DNA of 64,000 bases, taken from positions 1,550,001-1,614,000 of the forward strand of contig CP079699.1 of assembly GCA_021383565.1 (NCBI GenBank), in the 5' to 3' direction. Every line of letters starts with the position of its first letter. Positions within the stretch are counted from its first letter, which is position 1. The stretch comes from Levilactobacillus brevis (GTDB taxonomy: Bacteria > Bacillota > Bacilli > Lactobacillales > Lactobacillaceae). The translations under genes were made by a program, and so were the position numbers. Positions 57,030 through 64,000 of the stretch are shown piece by piece. Under the pieces are notes generated by a model that saw only the letters and a list, made by a program, of their open reading frames with translations, was not told the origin of the DNA and ran no database searches.

Positions 57030-57751
57030 TGTTCAACACCCTCCGCCTTTAAAAATACGTCTTCAATCGTGGTCACCCCGTACTGCTGTTTCAATGTAGT
57101 CGGCGTGTCAAAAGCCATCACTTCACCACCCAAGAGTAAGGCAACGCGGTCAACTAATTCGGCTTCATCCATCACGTGAGTCGTAATTAGAATGCTTCGT
57201 CCTTCGTCACGAATTCGCCCTAATTCTGACCAAATCTGGCGCCGTAACGCCGGGTCAATCCCTACGGTTGGTTCATCTAAAATCAGCAATTCTGGATTAC
57301 CCAATAAGGCAATGGCGAGTGATAACCGCCGCATCATCCCACCGGAGTACCCGGAAACCCGCTTGTTCAGATCAGCCGTCAAATCAACGACCTCTGCGGC
57401 GTGCATGACTTCTTGTTTCATATCCGCTTTTGCAATCCCCTTCATGAGGCCGAAGAACTTCAAGTTTTCCATTCCCGATAAAGTGTCATACAAGGCATCC
57501 GTTTGAGCCATGTAACCAATTCGGCCAAGCAACTCACGGTTGGGCATGGTGGTATCGAAGACTGTAGCGGAACCCCCGCTAGCGACCTCCATCCCCAACG
57601 TCACTTTAATGACCGTTGACTTTCCGGCACCAGATGGCCCGATTAATCCGACAATTTCACCGGGTTTTACGGTGAGGTTGATGTCTTTTAACACAGTTTG
57701 ATCGCCAAACTTCTTGGCGAGATGTTGTAAATCAATAATAGTTTGTCCCAT
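57026..57751 (-). CDS. ABC transporter ATP-binding protein
   Basis: A 241-aa ATPase. Walker A is GPSGAGKST, signature YSGGMMRRL, Walker B LLILDEPTVGIDP, and switch His is in ITTHVMDEAE. The shortened, DrrA/CcmA-like form fits an ABC-2 export system. ATG 57751 is 7 nt after GGGAGG. It forms an operon with the permease at 55809; the promoter at 57813-57841 carries two palindromes. Confidence 0.9.
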   Translation of the reverse strand: MGQTIIDLQHLAKKFGDQTVLKDINLTVKPGEIVGLIGPSGAGKSTVIKVTLGMEVASGGSATVFDTTMPNRELLGRIGYMAQTDALYDTLSGMENLKFFGLMKGIAKADMKQEVMHAAEVVDLTADLNKRVSGYSGGMMRRLSLAIALLGNPELLILDEPTVGIDPALRRQIWSELGRIRDEGRSILITTHVMDEAELVDRVALLLGGEVMAFDTPTTLKQQYGVTTIEDVFLKAEGVEQ

Positions 57752-57784
57752 GATAATACCTCCCAAAACAAATTTTAAAAGGTG

Positions 57785-57841
57785 AGTGATTAATCACTTA
57801 CTCAATAAAGTGAGTATATACTCACCTCGTCTTTTTGTCAA
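57785..57841 (-). promoter_or_regulatory. Promoter of the ABC operon with two palindromic operators
   Basis: On the minus strand TTGACA (57841-57836), 17-bp spacer, TATACT (57818-57813). The -10 lies within the perfect 16-bp palindrome GTGAGTATATACTCAC (57810-57825). A second 14-bp palindrome, AGTGATTAATCACT, lies at 57785-57798, downstream of the start. Confidence 0.8.
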
Positions 57842-57848
57842 TTCGGAC

Positions 57849-57888
57849 TTGTAATTCTTTTGAAATAGGTTTAATGTGTATATACACA
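57849..57888 (+). promoter_or_regulatory. Promoter of the MarR gene with a palindromic operator
   Basis: TTGTAA (57849-57854) and TTTAAT (57870-57875), followed by a perfect 14-bp palindrome TGTGTATATACACA (57875-57888). Its GTATATAC core is shared with the ABC operator. Confidence 0.68.
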
Positions 57889-57908
57889 GTAAAGAGAGGA
57901 GCTTACCC

Positions 57909-58337
57909 ATGACTCATCATTTCTACCAGACCTGTGCCTACTTCACGGCCGCGCGGTACATGCGGTCCGTGGAGCAACTAACCGATAAGATCTTTGCCCC
58001 CACCGGCCTGAAACCCGCCTACAGCTATATTATGATGGCCTTGGAGGATCACCATCCCCAGACCATCAAAGAACTTTCTACTAAGCTGGGATACGAACGA
58101 TCCACAATTTCACGGCTAACCAAGACGCTCGCACAAAAGGGCCTAGTTAACTTGCAGGCTCAGGGCCGGGCGACCAGCATCGATCTAACGCCGGCAAGCG
58201 CCACATTTCTAGTCACCGCTAATCAGTGTCTCGACCAACTCACCGCCACGACTGACCGCCTCATGGGCCCCGACAAGGCCCCGATGACGACACTATTGAC
58301 CGCTAACAATCAAAAAATTCGGGAGGACTTACAATGA
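57909..58337 (+). CDS. MarR-family regulator
   Basis: A 142-aa winged-helix regulator with the MarR DNA-binding segment TIKELSTKLGYERSTISRLTKTLAQKGLVNLQAQGRATSIDLTPA. ATG 57909 is 7 nt after GAGGAG. Its gene is divergent from the ABC export operon and overlaps the alpha/beta hydrolase gene by ATGA, so the hydrolase is under the same control. The palindromes in its own and the divergent promoter are candidate binding sites. Confidence 0.9.
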   Translation: MTHHFYQTCAYFTAARYMRSVEQLTDKIFAPTGLKPAYSYIMMALEDHHPQTIKELSTKLGYERSTISRLTKTLAQKGLVNLQAQGRATSIDLTPASATFLVTANQCLDQLTATTDRLMGPDKAPMTTLLTANNQKIREDLQ

Positions 58338-59179
58338 CCACTTATCAAACACTTGAAGTTAATGACTTGCACATTTTCTACAGAGAAGCCGGCGACCCGC
58401 ATAAACCAACCATGCTGCTCCTTCACGGTTTCCCCACGGCCAGTCACATGTTCCGTGATCTCATACCAGCACTAGCTGATCACTTTCACTTGATCGCCCC
58501 GGACTTCCCCGGCTTTGGCCAATCCAGTGCGCCCGATCACAGCCAATTCATCTACAGCTTCCAACATCTCAGCGAAGTCATGACGGCCTTTCTGGAAAAG
58601 CTTCATCTAAATTCTTTCTACATGTACGTCTTCGATTACGGCGCACCGATTGGCTACTACATCGCTCAAGCCCATCCCGACTGGATTCGCGGCATCGTCA
58701 GTCAGAATGGTAACGCCTATCAAGAGGGGCTCGGCAGCAAGTGGGCGACCCGGCAAGACTTCTGGGATCACCCGACACAGGCTAAGCGAGATAGCTACCG
58801 CAACGCCTTCGCCCCCGAAACCATCAAGGGACAATACCTCACTGGGACGCAGTCAAACCGCGTCGCCCCGGACGGCTACACCCTCGATATTGCCTACACC
58901 CACACACCAGACTACGCGGAACGGCAGCTCGACTTGATTTTTGATTACCAAAACAACGTCAAAGACTATCCCTTATTCCAGCAGTATTTTCGCGAATACC
59001 AGCCGAAATTACTCGCCGTCTGGGGTAAGAACGATCCGTCCTTCATCCCTGCTGGCGCCGAGGCCTTCAAGCGCGATGACGCCAACGTTGAGGTCGATCT
59101 GCTAGATACCGGTCACTTTGCGCTGGAGACCCACGCCCAGACGATTGCGCATTTAATTATCCAGTTTTTCAACAACTAA
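58334..59179 (+). CDS. Alpha/beta hydrolase with an Asp nucleophile (epoxide hydrolase/dehalogenase type)
   Basis: A 281-aa hydrolase. The nucleophile position in YVFDYGAPIGYYIAQAH is Asp, as in haloalkane dehalogenases and epoxide hydrolases, not Ser. LLLHGFPTASHMFRDLIP gives the HG oxyanion region; WGKNDPSF (Asp) and DTGHFALET (His) complete the triad. Substrate is unknown; the MarR partner suggests a response to a toxic compound. ATG 58334 overlaps the MarR stop and has GGGAGG upstream. Confidence 0.85.
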   Translation: MTTYQTLEVNDLHIFYREAGDPHKPTMLLLHGFPTASHMFRDLIPALADHFHLIAPDFPGFGQSSAPDHSQFIYSFQHLSEVMTAFLEKLHLNSFYMYVFDYGAPIGYYIAQAHPDWIRGIVSQNGNAYQEGLGSKWATRQDFWDHPTQAKRDSYRNAFAPETIKGQYLTGTQSNRVAPDGYTLDIAYTHTPDYAERQLDLIFDYQNNVKDYPLFQQYFREYQPKLLAVWGKNDPSFIPAGAEAFKRDDANVEVDLLDTGHFALETHAQTIAHLIIQFFNN

Positions 59180-59209
59180 CCAACCCGACCATATTTGGTT
59201 GGCGAACCC

Positions 59210-59253
59210 CAAAAAGATGACGCTCAGCACAGTTGCCGAACGCCATCTTTTTT
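59210..59253. terminator. Terminator between the hydrolase and the third TetR gene
   Basis: AAAAAGATG-CG pairs with CG-CATCTTTTT, with A- and T-runs on both sides; bidirectional. Confidence 0.85.
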
Positions 59254-59265
59254 TATCATCTCTAT

Positions 59266-59865
59266 TCAAATCAACTGCATCAACAGATGAACCTGCCCAC
59301 TGATAAACGCGTGGGTCCCCGCCGGCAATTCCTGCCGATTACGGATGAGTAGTTCATCAAAGATAACCTTTTGGAAAGTCGCCATGATGGCCATTGCCAG
59401 CTGATGCGTCCGCTCCTTGGTAATTTCCGCCGAGGTAATCTCGAACAAACTATCCGCCACCAGCTGTTGTACGCTCTCAAAGGATTGCACCAACCACGCC
59501 GACTGCTCATCCGACAGCATGGCCCGGTTGCGAATTGTAATAATAAATTCCTGGTAACCGATACCGTCACCCAAGAGTTGCCACATCTTTTCAAATAGGC
59601 CCACGACGTCCTGTTCAATGGTCTCTCTGGTCCAACCAACCGTCATATTCTTAGCAATCCGAACACGGTCATCGACGCCTTCTCTGACGATGGTATCCAG
59701 CAATTGCCGTTTGCCTTTAGGAAAGTAGTAATACAACAGACCTTCCGCAATACCCGCCCGGTCGTTAATCTCCCGGGTCGTCGTCTCCGTATAGCCTTTC
59801 TGCGTAAATAGTTCCCGACTGACCGCAATAATTTTTTGCCGCTGCTGGTCACTTTTTTTCGTCAT
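59266..59865 (-). CDS. TetR-family regulator
   Basis: A 199-aa regulator with HTH residues about 10-50 (KIIAVSRELFTQKGYTETTTREINDRAGIAEGLLYYYFPKGKRQLL). ATG 59865 is about 9-10 nt after GGAG. It is the last gene in the direction of the PlsC/GT8 cluster, 35 bp downstream of the acyltransferase gene, and may be co-transcribed with and regulate that cluster; this is inference. Confidence 0.87.
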   Translation of the reverse strand: MTKKSDQQRQKIIAVSRELFTQKGYTETTTREINDRAGIAEGLLYYYFPKGKRQLLDTIVREGVDDRVRIAKNMTVGWTRETIEQDVVGLFEKMWQLLGDGIGYQEFIITIRNRAMLSDEQSAWLVQSFESVQQLVADSLFEITSAEITKERTHQLAMAIMATFQKVIFDELLIRNRQELPAGTHAFISGQVHLLMQLI

Positions 59866-59900
59866 AGTTCCGTCGCTCCACTCAAGATATTTGCCTTTAA

Positions 59901-60794
59901 TTATACCGTTTTTCTGGTCTCCCGGGTAACGGGCATCCGTTCACCCCGCCAGCCTGCGATGTCACCAGGCTCAAACTGATACGTCAACGGCTTACCGTAG
60001 GCTTGTTCGTAAGCGGCCTTCTTCTGTTGATAATCCGTCGCCATCATGGCTCGGCTGTTATCCCGCACAGATTTCTGCGGATCGGGAAAGATCGGCTTTA
60101 AAACGTGCATGACGTAGCTGACCTGATCGAATTCAGCATTGTCCACGTGGGGCAGATCGCGAATTTCCACGAAACACGACAGGATAGGCACCTGAAATTT
60201 AGCTGCATAGTAGTAGGCGCCCCGCTTGACTGGTCGTGGCTTGCGGTAGTTAAACCACATCTCCTGTTCCGGATAAATCAAAACGTACTGCTGCTGGGCG
60301 AGCGCGTTCTGAATGAACTTGGGAAAAATTCGCCCAGCATACTCCTTGTCATCACTGATCGGAATCGTATCGTAATAATTCATCAGGTAGCCGATGAACC
60401 CGCCCATCTCGAGATTGGTATCTCGACTCACAATGTACAGCCGCTTCTTACTGGTCCGCTGCACCATCCGCCGCACGACCGTGTTATCTAGCGGATTAAA
60501 ATGGTTGCTGGTAATGATTGCCCCGCCAGTAATCCCTTGGAGATTATCCAGTCCCTCGAAGCGCGTACGGCGGTTGAAGTAACGCGTGGCCAGTCCGGCA
60601 ACCTGTCGGGAAACCTGATTATTGACGCGGTACGTGAGCGTTCCATTGCGGCGCAGGTAGCGGCGGAGAACCGCCTGCTGTTGAGCTTTTGTGAACGTGG
60701 GGTCATTCACCTCAACCTTAGCATTGAGATTGCCGGTTAAGGCGTCGTGTTCAATATTTTCAACAACTTTTTCCTTCATCCCACCAATAATCAT
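59901..60794 (-). CDS. PlsC-type acyltransferase
   Basis: A 297-aa membrane-associated acyltransferase. Motif I is NHFNPLDN (HX4D), IPISDDKEYAGRIFPKFI follows, and motif III is YPEQEMWFNYR. The N-terminal ~80-residue extension before the HX4D block is longer than in housekeeping PlsC (about 200-250 aa). It lies in a run with three GT8 enzymes and a second PlsC. ATG 60794 follows GGAG by 10 nt and is 1 bp after the GT8 stop. Confidence 0.87.
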   Translation of the reverse strand: MIIGGMKEKVVENIEHDALTGNLNAKVEVNDPTFTKAQQQAVLRRYLRRNGTLTYRVNNQVSRQVAGLATRYFNRRTRFEGLDNLQGITGGAIITSNHFNPLDNTVVRRMVQRTSKKRLYIVSRDTNLEMGGFIGYLMNYYDTIPISDDKEYAGRIFPKFIQNALAQQQYVLIYPEQEMWFNYRKPRPVKRGAYYYAAKFQVPILSCFVEIRDLPHVDNAEFDQVSYVMHVLKPIFPDPQKSVRDNSRAMMATDYQQKKAAYEQAYGKPLTYQFEPGDIAGWRGERMPVTRETRKTV

Positions 60795-60795
60795 G

Positions 60796-61746
60796 TTAGA
60801 TCAACTCCATTTCTTTTCTGATTTGTCGCACACCAGTCTGAGGAGCGTTCGCATAGTGCGCCAACGTCTTTAGCAATCGGCGCTCAGCCAGGCGATCCTG
60901 AGCACGATCCGCAGCGGAAAAGGCCCGTTGCATCGCCAGAATTTCTGCGTAGTACGGCGAATTAACCGCATCGGCCCAAAAGTATTGGGCATTCTGAGCA
61001 TTGGGATTGTGCCACGGTTTACTAAACAAGGTATAGTGCACAATCTTAGGTACCACTTTCCTTGAGCTAAGGGTCGGCATGACATTCCAACAACGGTCTA
61101 AATACAGGACCCGCCCCCGACACAACTCGTTCAAATAATCCTGATCTGGTGCCATAAAATCCGGGTGATTGGTCGTTAAGACGTGCACAAATTTTTCACT
61201 AAACCTCTCAAGACGCATTTGCTTGAGATTCAACAGCAGTACGCCCGAATTGAAATACTGGTCGATCGGCAACTGTAATCGTCGTTCAACGTAACGCCGG
61301 CTCTGAGGGTGCTCGATGGCAAAGTTCTCCCGCACGGCCCCCACCAGATGTTGGCCCAGATCAATAGTAAACAATGCCGCAAGATCCGTCGTTACCACTA
61401 AGTCTGCATCGAGATAGATGGCCTGGTCATACTGCGGAAACATCTTGGCGATAAAGAGGCGATAGTAAATTGCGAAAGAGAACTGCGCCCACGGTAACGC
61501 ACGAGATTCTCCCGCCAACTGATGAATGAAACGTTCGTCAATCCGGACAAACCGAATGGTAACCGTAGCCGTGGCCATTTTTCCCAATCGTTCACGATTC
61601 TCTGAGCTAAGTGCTTCAGACAAAATGATCAATTCATAACTTTGGTGCGGGTCGGCATGCGCCGTAATCGACGCAATGGTGACTGACAGAAACGGTGCAT
61701 AGGCATCATTAATGGCTAAGAAAATAGGTATCGGTTTCGTCATCAT
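60796..61746 (-). CDS. GT8 glycosyltransferase (1 of 3)
   Basis: A 316-aa cytosolic, membrane-near glycosyltransferase with the GT8 N-terminal INDAYAPFLSVTIASI, metal-binding YLDADLVV (DxD), LPIDQYFNSGVLLLNLKQMR and PDQDYLNELCRGRVLYLDRCWNVMP. Close paralogue of the next gene upstream. Donor is a UDP-sugar by family. ATG 61746 or 61743 (5 or 8 nt after GGAGG) is the start. Operon with PlsC. Confidence 0.9.
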   Translation of the reverse strand: MMTKPIPIFLAINDAYAPFLSVTIASITAHADPHQSYELIILSEALSSENRERLGKMATATVTIRFVRIDERFIHQLAGESRALPWAQFSFAIYYRLFIAKMFPQYDQAIYLDADLVVTTDLAALFTIDLGQHLVGAVRENFAIEHPQSRRYVERRLQLPIDQYFNSGVLLLNLKQMRLERFSEKFVHVLTTNHPDFMAPDQDYLNELCRGRVLYLDRCWNVMPTLSSRKVVPKIVHYTLFSKPWHNPNAQNAQYFWADAVNSPYYAEILAMQRAFSAADRAQDRLAERRLLKTLAHYANAPQTGVRQIRKEMELI

Positions 61747-61764
61747 TATCCCCTCCTAATCGGC

Positions 61765-62712
61765 TTAATTCCGGGCAATCTCTCTTCTAAACTGCTGTAT
61801 ATCATGACGATCCTTTTCCGAAAAGGTCTTCAAGGTGGCTAGCAAGCCCTTCTCAGCCGCCGTATCTTTGGCCTGATCCGAAGCTGTAAAGGTCCGTTGG
61901 ATGGCCTTAATTTCCGCAAAATACGGGGATTGTGCTGCGTAGTCCCAGAAGTACTGACCATTCTGGGCATCCGCATAGTGCCACGGCTTGCCAAAAAGAC
62001 TGAAATGCAGGAGCTTCGGCGCCACCACCCGCGACTGCTGGGTTGGCATGACGTTCCACGCCCGGTCGATGTGAACCACGCGATTGCGGCACAATTCGTT
62101 GAGGTAATCCTGGTCCGGAGCGATGAATTCTACGTGGTAAGTCGTGAGTAGCCGGGTAAAGGTCTCACTGAAGTTTTCCGCACGCATCTGCTTAAGGTTC
62201 AGGACCATCATGCCGGAGTTAAAGTAATCGGCAATCGGCAACTGCAGGTGGTGCTCCACGTACCGAACGCTCTGGGGATTATCGGCGGCAAACGTATCCT
62301 GTACAGCGCCGACCAGATTAGTTCCAAGGTCGGTCTGGAATAGCTCCGCTAAATCCGTGGTGGCCACAACATCGGCATCGAGATAAATCGCCTTATCGTA
62401 TTGGGGAAACATCGCCGCGATGAAGAGTCGGTAGTAAATGGTCAGGGTGAACATATCCCCCCGGAGTTTCATGTGCTCGCCAGCTAACTGCTTCAATAGG
62501 TTCTCGTTGACCGTGACAAATTGAATCGATACATTCGTCGTTGCCAACTGGCCCAGTCGTTCACGATTCTCCGCATTCAGGTCCTCGTACAGAACAATCA
62601 GCTCATACTTTTTCTGCGGGTCAGCGTGCGCGACAATCGAAGTCAGCGCAACGGAAAGAAACGGGGCATAGGCATCATTGATTGAAAAGAAAACAGGAAT
62701 TGTTTGGGTCAT
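61765..62712 (-). CDS. GT8 glycosyltransferase (2 of 3)
   Basis: A 315-aa GT8 with the same opening (FFSINDAYAPFLSVALTSIVAHADPQKKYELIVLYEDL), YLDADVVATTDLAELF and PDQDYLNELCRNRVVHIDRAWNVMP. More than half of its residues match gene 60796 by eye, so the two arose by tandem duplication. ATG 62712 follows AAGGAGG. It is in the same transcript. Confidence 0.9.
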   Translation of the reverse strand: MTQTIPVFFSINDAYAPFLSVALTSIVAHADPQKKYELIVLYEDLNAENRERLGQLATTNVSIQFVTVNENLLKQLAGEHMKLRGDMFTLTIYYRLFIAAMFPQYDKAIYLDADVVATTDLAELFQTDLGTNLVGAVQDTFAADNPQSVRYVEHHLQLPIADYFNSGMMVLNLKQMRAENFSETFTRLLTTYHVEFIAPDQDYLNELCRNRVVHIDRAWNVMPTQQSRVVAPKLLHFSLFGKPWHYADAQNGQYFWDYAAQSPYFAEIKAIQRTFTASDQAKDTAAEKGLLATLKTFSEKDRHDIQQFRREIARN

Positions 62713-62725
62713 AATGGTCTCCTCC

Positions 62726-63547
62726 TTACAAGGTCACAATTAATTTTTGGTAGGCAGCTAATAGGTCGTCGTATTCATGAAGTTTCAATTTGCGATGAAC
62801 ATCATCGACTTGCCATGGCTTAACAGTTAACGTGTGGAGCCACGGAAATAACCGGAAGCTGGTCGTGAAATGTTGAAAGACGGTGTTGGCCTTTAATCGT
62901 CGCTGCTCGTTGTAACGCCGCGGTAGCAGTCGCTTTCGGGTTACCAAGTTGTTCAGCGCGGATTGATCGGGCATGAACATTTCCTTGGTCCGGCACAATT
63001 CTCGACTCCGAGCAAAGAGTCCTGTGCGGCGAATCTCTCGTAAATTCAGTAGGAGTACCCCTGAATTCAGGTAGTCAAAGTGTTCCCAATCCTGGTGGAA
63101 GAACCACCGGCCATAATGGTCGAGCACGCCTGCTAACTCAATGTTCGTCACGTCTTGGTGATAGAATGACTGGCAATTCAAGCGACAAATCACATCGGTA
63201 TCCAGATACAAGAGTTTATCTGGCAATTCCGGCACCTGGTCGGCGTATAGGCGTAGCATGCAACACGGCGTAAAGATTGTGTCGCGGTTGGCCGTTGGTG
63301 GATTGGTAGTAACCAACGCGGTCACGTCGATTCGAATGACCTGATTAGCCGGATTAGTCTGCTTAACAAGGTCATCCAGCTCCGCGGTCGTTCGCGCGGA
63401 TAACGGGTAAAATCGTTGGGTGTCACTTTGCATGGAAGCCGTTAAAATATAGATATTGAGTGGCTCTCGGACTTGCTTACGTAACGACAGAATCGAAATC
63501 AACAATCCCGATTTCATTCGACTGTCGCCACAGTAAAGAATATTCAT
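62726..63547 (-). CDS. GT8 glycosyltransferase (3 of 3), divergent
   Basis: A 273-aa glycosyltransferase of the GT8 type with MNILYCGDSRMKSGLLISILSL, YLDTDVIC (DxD), YLNSGVLLLNLREIRR and PDQSALNNL. It is shorter and clearly diverged from the other two; the sugar or acceptor probably differs. ATG 63547 lies 3 bp after the second PlsC stop, which contains its GAGGAGG site. Confidence 0.88.
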   Translation of the reverse strand: MNILYCGDSRMKSGLLISILSLRKQVREPLNIYILTASMQSDTQRFYPLSARTTAELDDLVKQTNPANQVIRIDVTALVTTNPPTANRDTIFTPCCMLRLYADQVPELPDKLLYLDTDVICRLNCQSFYHQDVTNIELAGVLDHYGRWFFHQDWEHFDYLNSGVLLLNLREIRRTGLFARSRELCRTKEMFMPDQSALNNLVTRKRLLPRRYNEQRRLKANTVFQHFTTSFRLFPWLHTLTVKPWQVDDVHRKLKLHEYDDLLAAYQKLIVTL

Positions 63548-63550
63548 CCT

Positions 63551-64000
63551 TCATCCCTCCTCATAAGTTACATATTGAACGTCACTGGTCGCCGCGCGCT
63601 TGGCCATCTGCGCCTGAATCCGCTGCTGCAGCACACGTTGCTGTTGTTTGGGCGATAAACTGGTGTCTGGTAGAAACGGCCCATCTAGATAAACGACGAG
63701 TCGCGGCCGCCGGTGCCAACGCTTACGGTAAGTCACCGTCACACAGTAGGCTGGGACCTGAGCCGCCACGGGAAAGTGAAACGCACCCGGATTGAACGAC
63801 CGAATTCCCGTGTAGTATGGCCAAACGTGCTCTTCGGGATAAATCATCACCCAGTCCCCCGCCTTCAATTTGGCAACGACCGCGCGATTGAATCGTCCCA
63901 ACTGATGCAGTGTCTGCGGGGTCGGCAACGCCCCTCCCCGATCGATTACCGGCCCAATAACTGGAATACCAAGATTGGCTGGACTGGCGAGAAAATTCAC
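63551..64000 (-). CDS. PlsC-type acyltransferase, 5' part outside the window
   Basis: The frame is open to the right edge, so the N-terminus is missing. The visible 149 residues contain NLGIPVIGPVIDRGGALPTPQTLHQL, motif III-like VMIYPEEHVWPYYTGIRSFNPGAFHFPVAAQVPAYCVTVTY and a Gln/Arg-rich tail. The motif parallels YPEQEMWFNYR of gene 59901. The HX4D motif would lie beyond the edge. It is the upstream end of the GT8 run. Confidence 0.85.
   Translation of the reverse strand: MNFLASPANLGIPVIGPVIDRGGALPTPQTLHQLGRFNRAVVAKLKAGDWVMIYPEEHVWPYYTGIRSFNPGAFHFPVAAQVPAYCVTVTYRKRWHRRPRLVVYLDGPFLPDTSLSPKQQQRVLQQRIQAQMAKRAATSDVQYVTYEEG

Noticed and set aside
1-64000. Transposons, prophage, CRISPR, rRNA, restriction-modification or toxin-antitoxin modules
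   Set aside because: I looked for transposase DDE blocks, integrase motifs, direct repeat arrays and paired small toxin genes and saw none convincing.

Overview
The window looks like chromosomal DNA of a lactic acid bacterium of the family Lactobacillaceae, most like the higher-GC heterofermentative group around Levilactobacillus (genus is an inference). The clues are strong AGGAGG ribosome-binding sites, frequent GTG/TTG starts, many small intrinsic terminators with a T-run, a methionine T-box leader, a choloylglycine hydrolase, a GH25 muramidase, MntH (Nramp) and ferrochelatase without the rest of heme synthesis, and a MutY without its Fe-S cysteines. I see no insertion sequence, integrase, CRISPR array, rRNA or phage module. 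The single tRNA is Arg(UCU).

Layout. 1-5 kb: small proteins, map-menG, a 3-methyladenine glycosylase (Mpg type), DUF488, a HAD phosphatase/mutase under a cre-like site, and a universal stress gene preceded by a highly structured ~200-nt RNA (Lacto-usp/6S-like). 5-17.7 kb: BCCT transporter with an apparent ATT start and an attenuator-like leader, sugar O-acetyltransferase, VOC protein, RNase HI, cytosine deaminase, ThiD-like kinase, quinone reductase-like flavoprotein, several tiny membrane proteins, tRNA-Arg, cold-shock protein, MutY. 17.9-24.5 kb: an orphan OppA lipoprotein, an unusual family of structured intergenic repeats, LplA facing a GcvH-like lipoyl acceptor, histidine phosphatase, DMT permease. 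24.7-30.8 kb: metQ-metN-metI behind a Met T-box; a degenerate TagI; a second OppA gene behind a Cys-rich leader peptide with what looks like a complete attenuator switch. 30.8-40 kb: GH3 beta-glucosidase, ElaA-type GNAT, choloylglycine hydrolase, sbcDC, canonical TagI. 40-46 kb: secreted enzymes (matrixin-like protease, GH25, GH8) around hemH-mntH. 46-59 kb: regulators (MerR, three TetR, MarR) with small oxidoreductase, transporter and hydrolase modules, plus a DraG-NCS1-PfkB-microprotein operon. 59.9-64 kb: a run of three GT8 glycosyltransferases flanked by two PlsC-type acyltransferases, running off the right edge.

The observations most worth a second look are: (1) the leader peptide/terminator arrangement ahead of the second oppA (30.51-30.78 kb), in which one 8-nt segment can pair either with the leader peptide's start region or with the terminator; (2) the dispersed structured repeats (2.38, 19.73, 20.02 and 22.64 kb), where two copies show compensatory base changes in stems and conserved loops; (3) the RNA upstream of the usp gene; and (4) the DraG-NCS1-PfkB cassette, which parallels E. 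coli yegTUV with a different transporter family.
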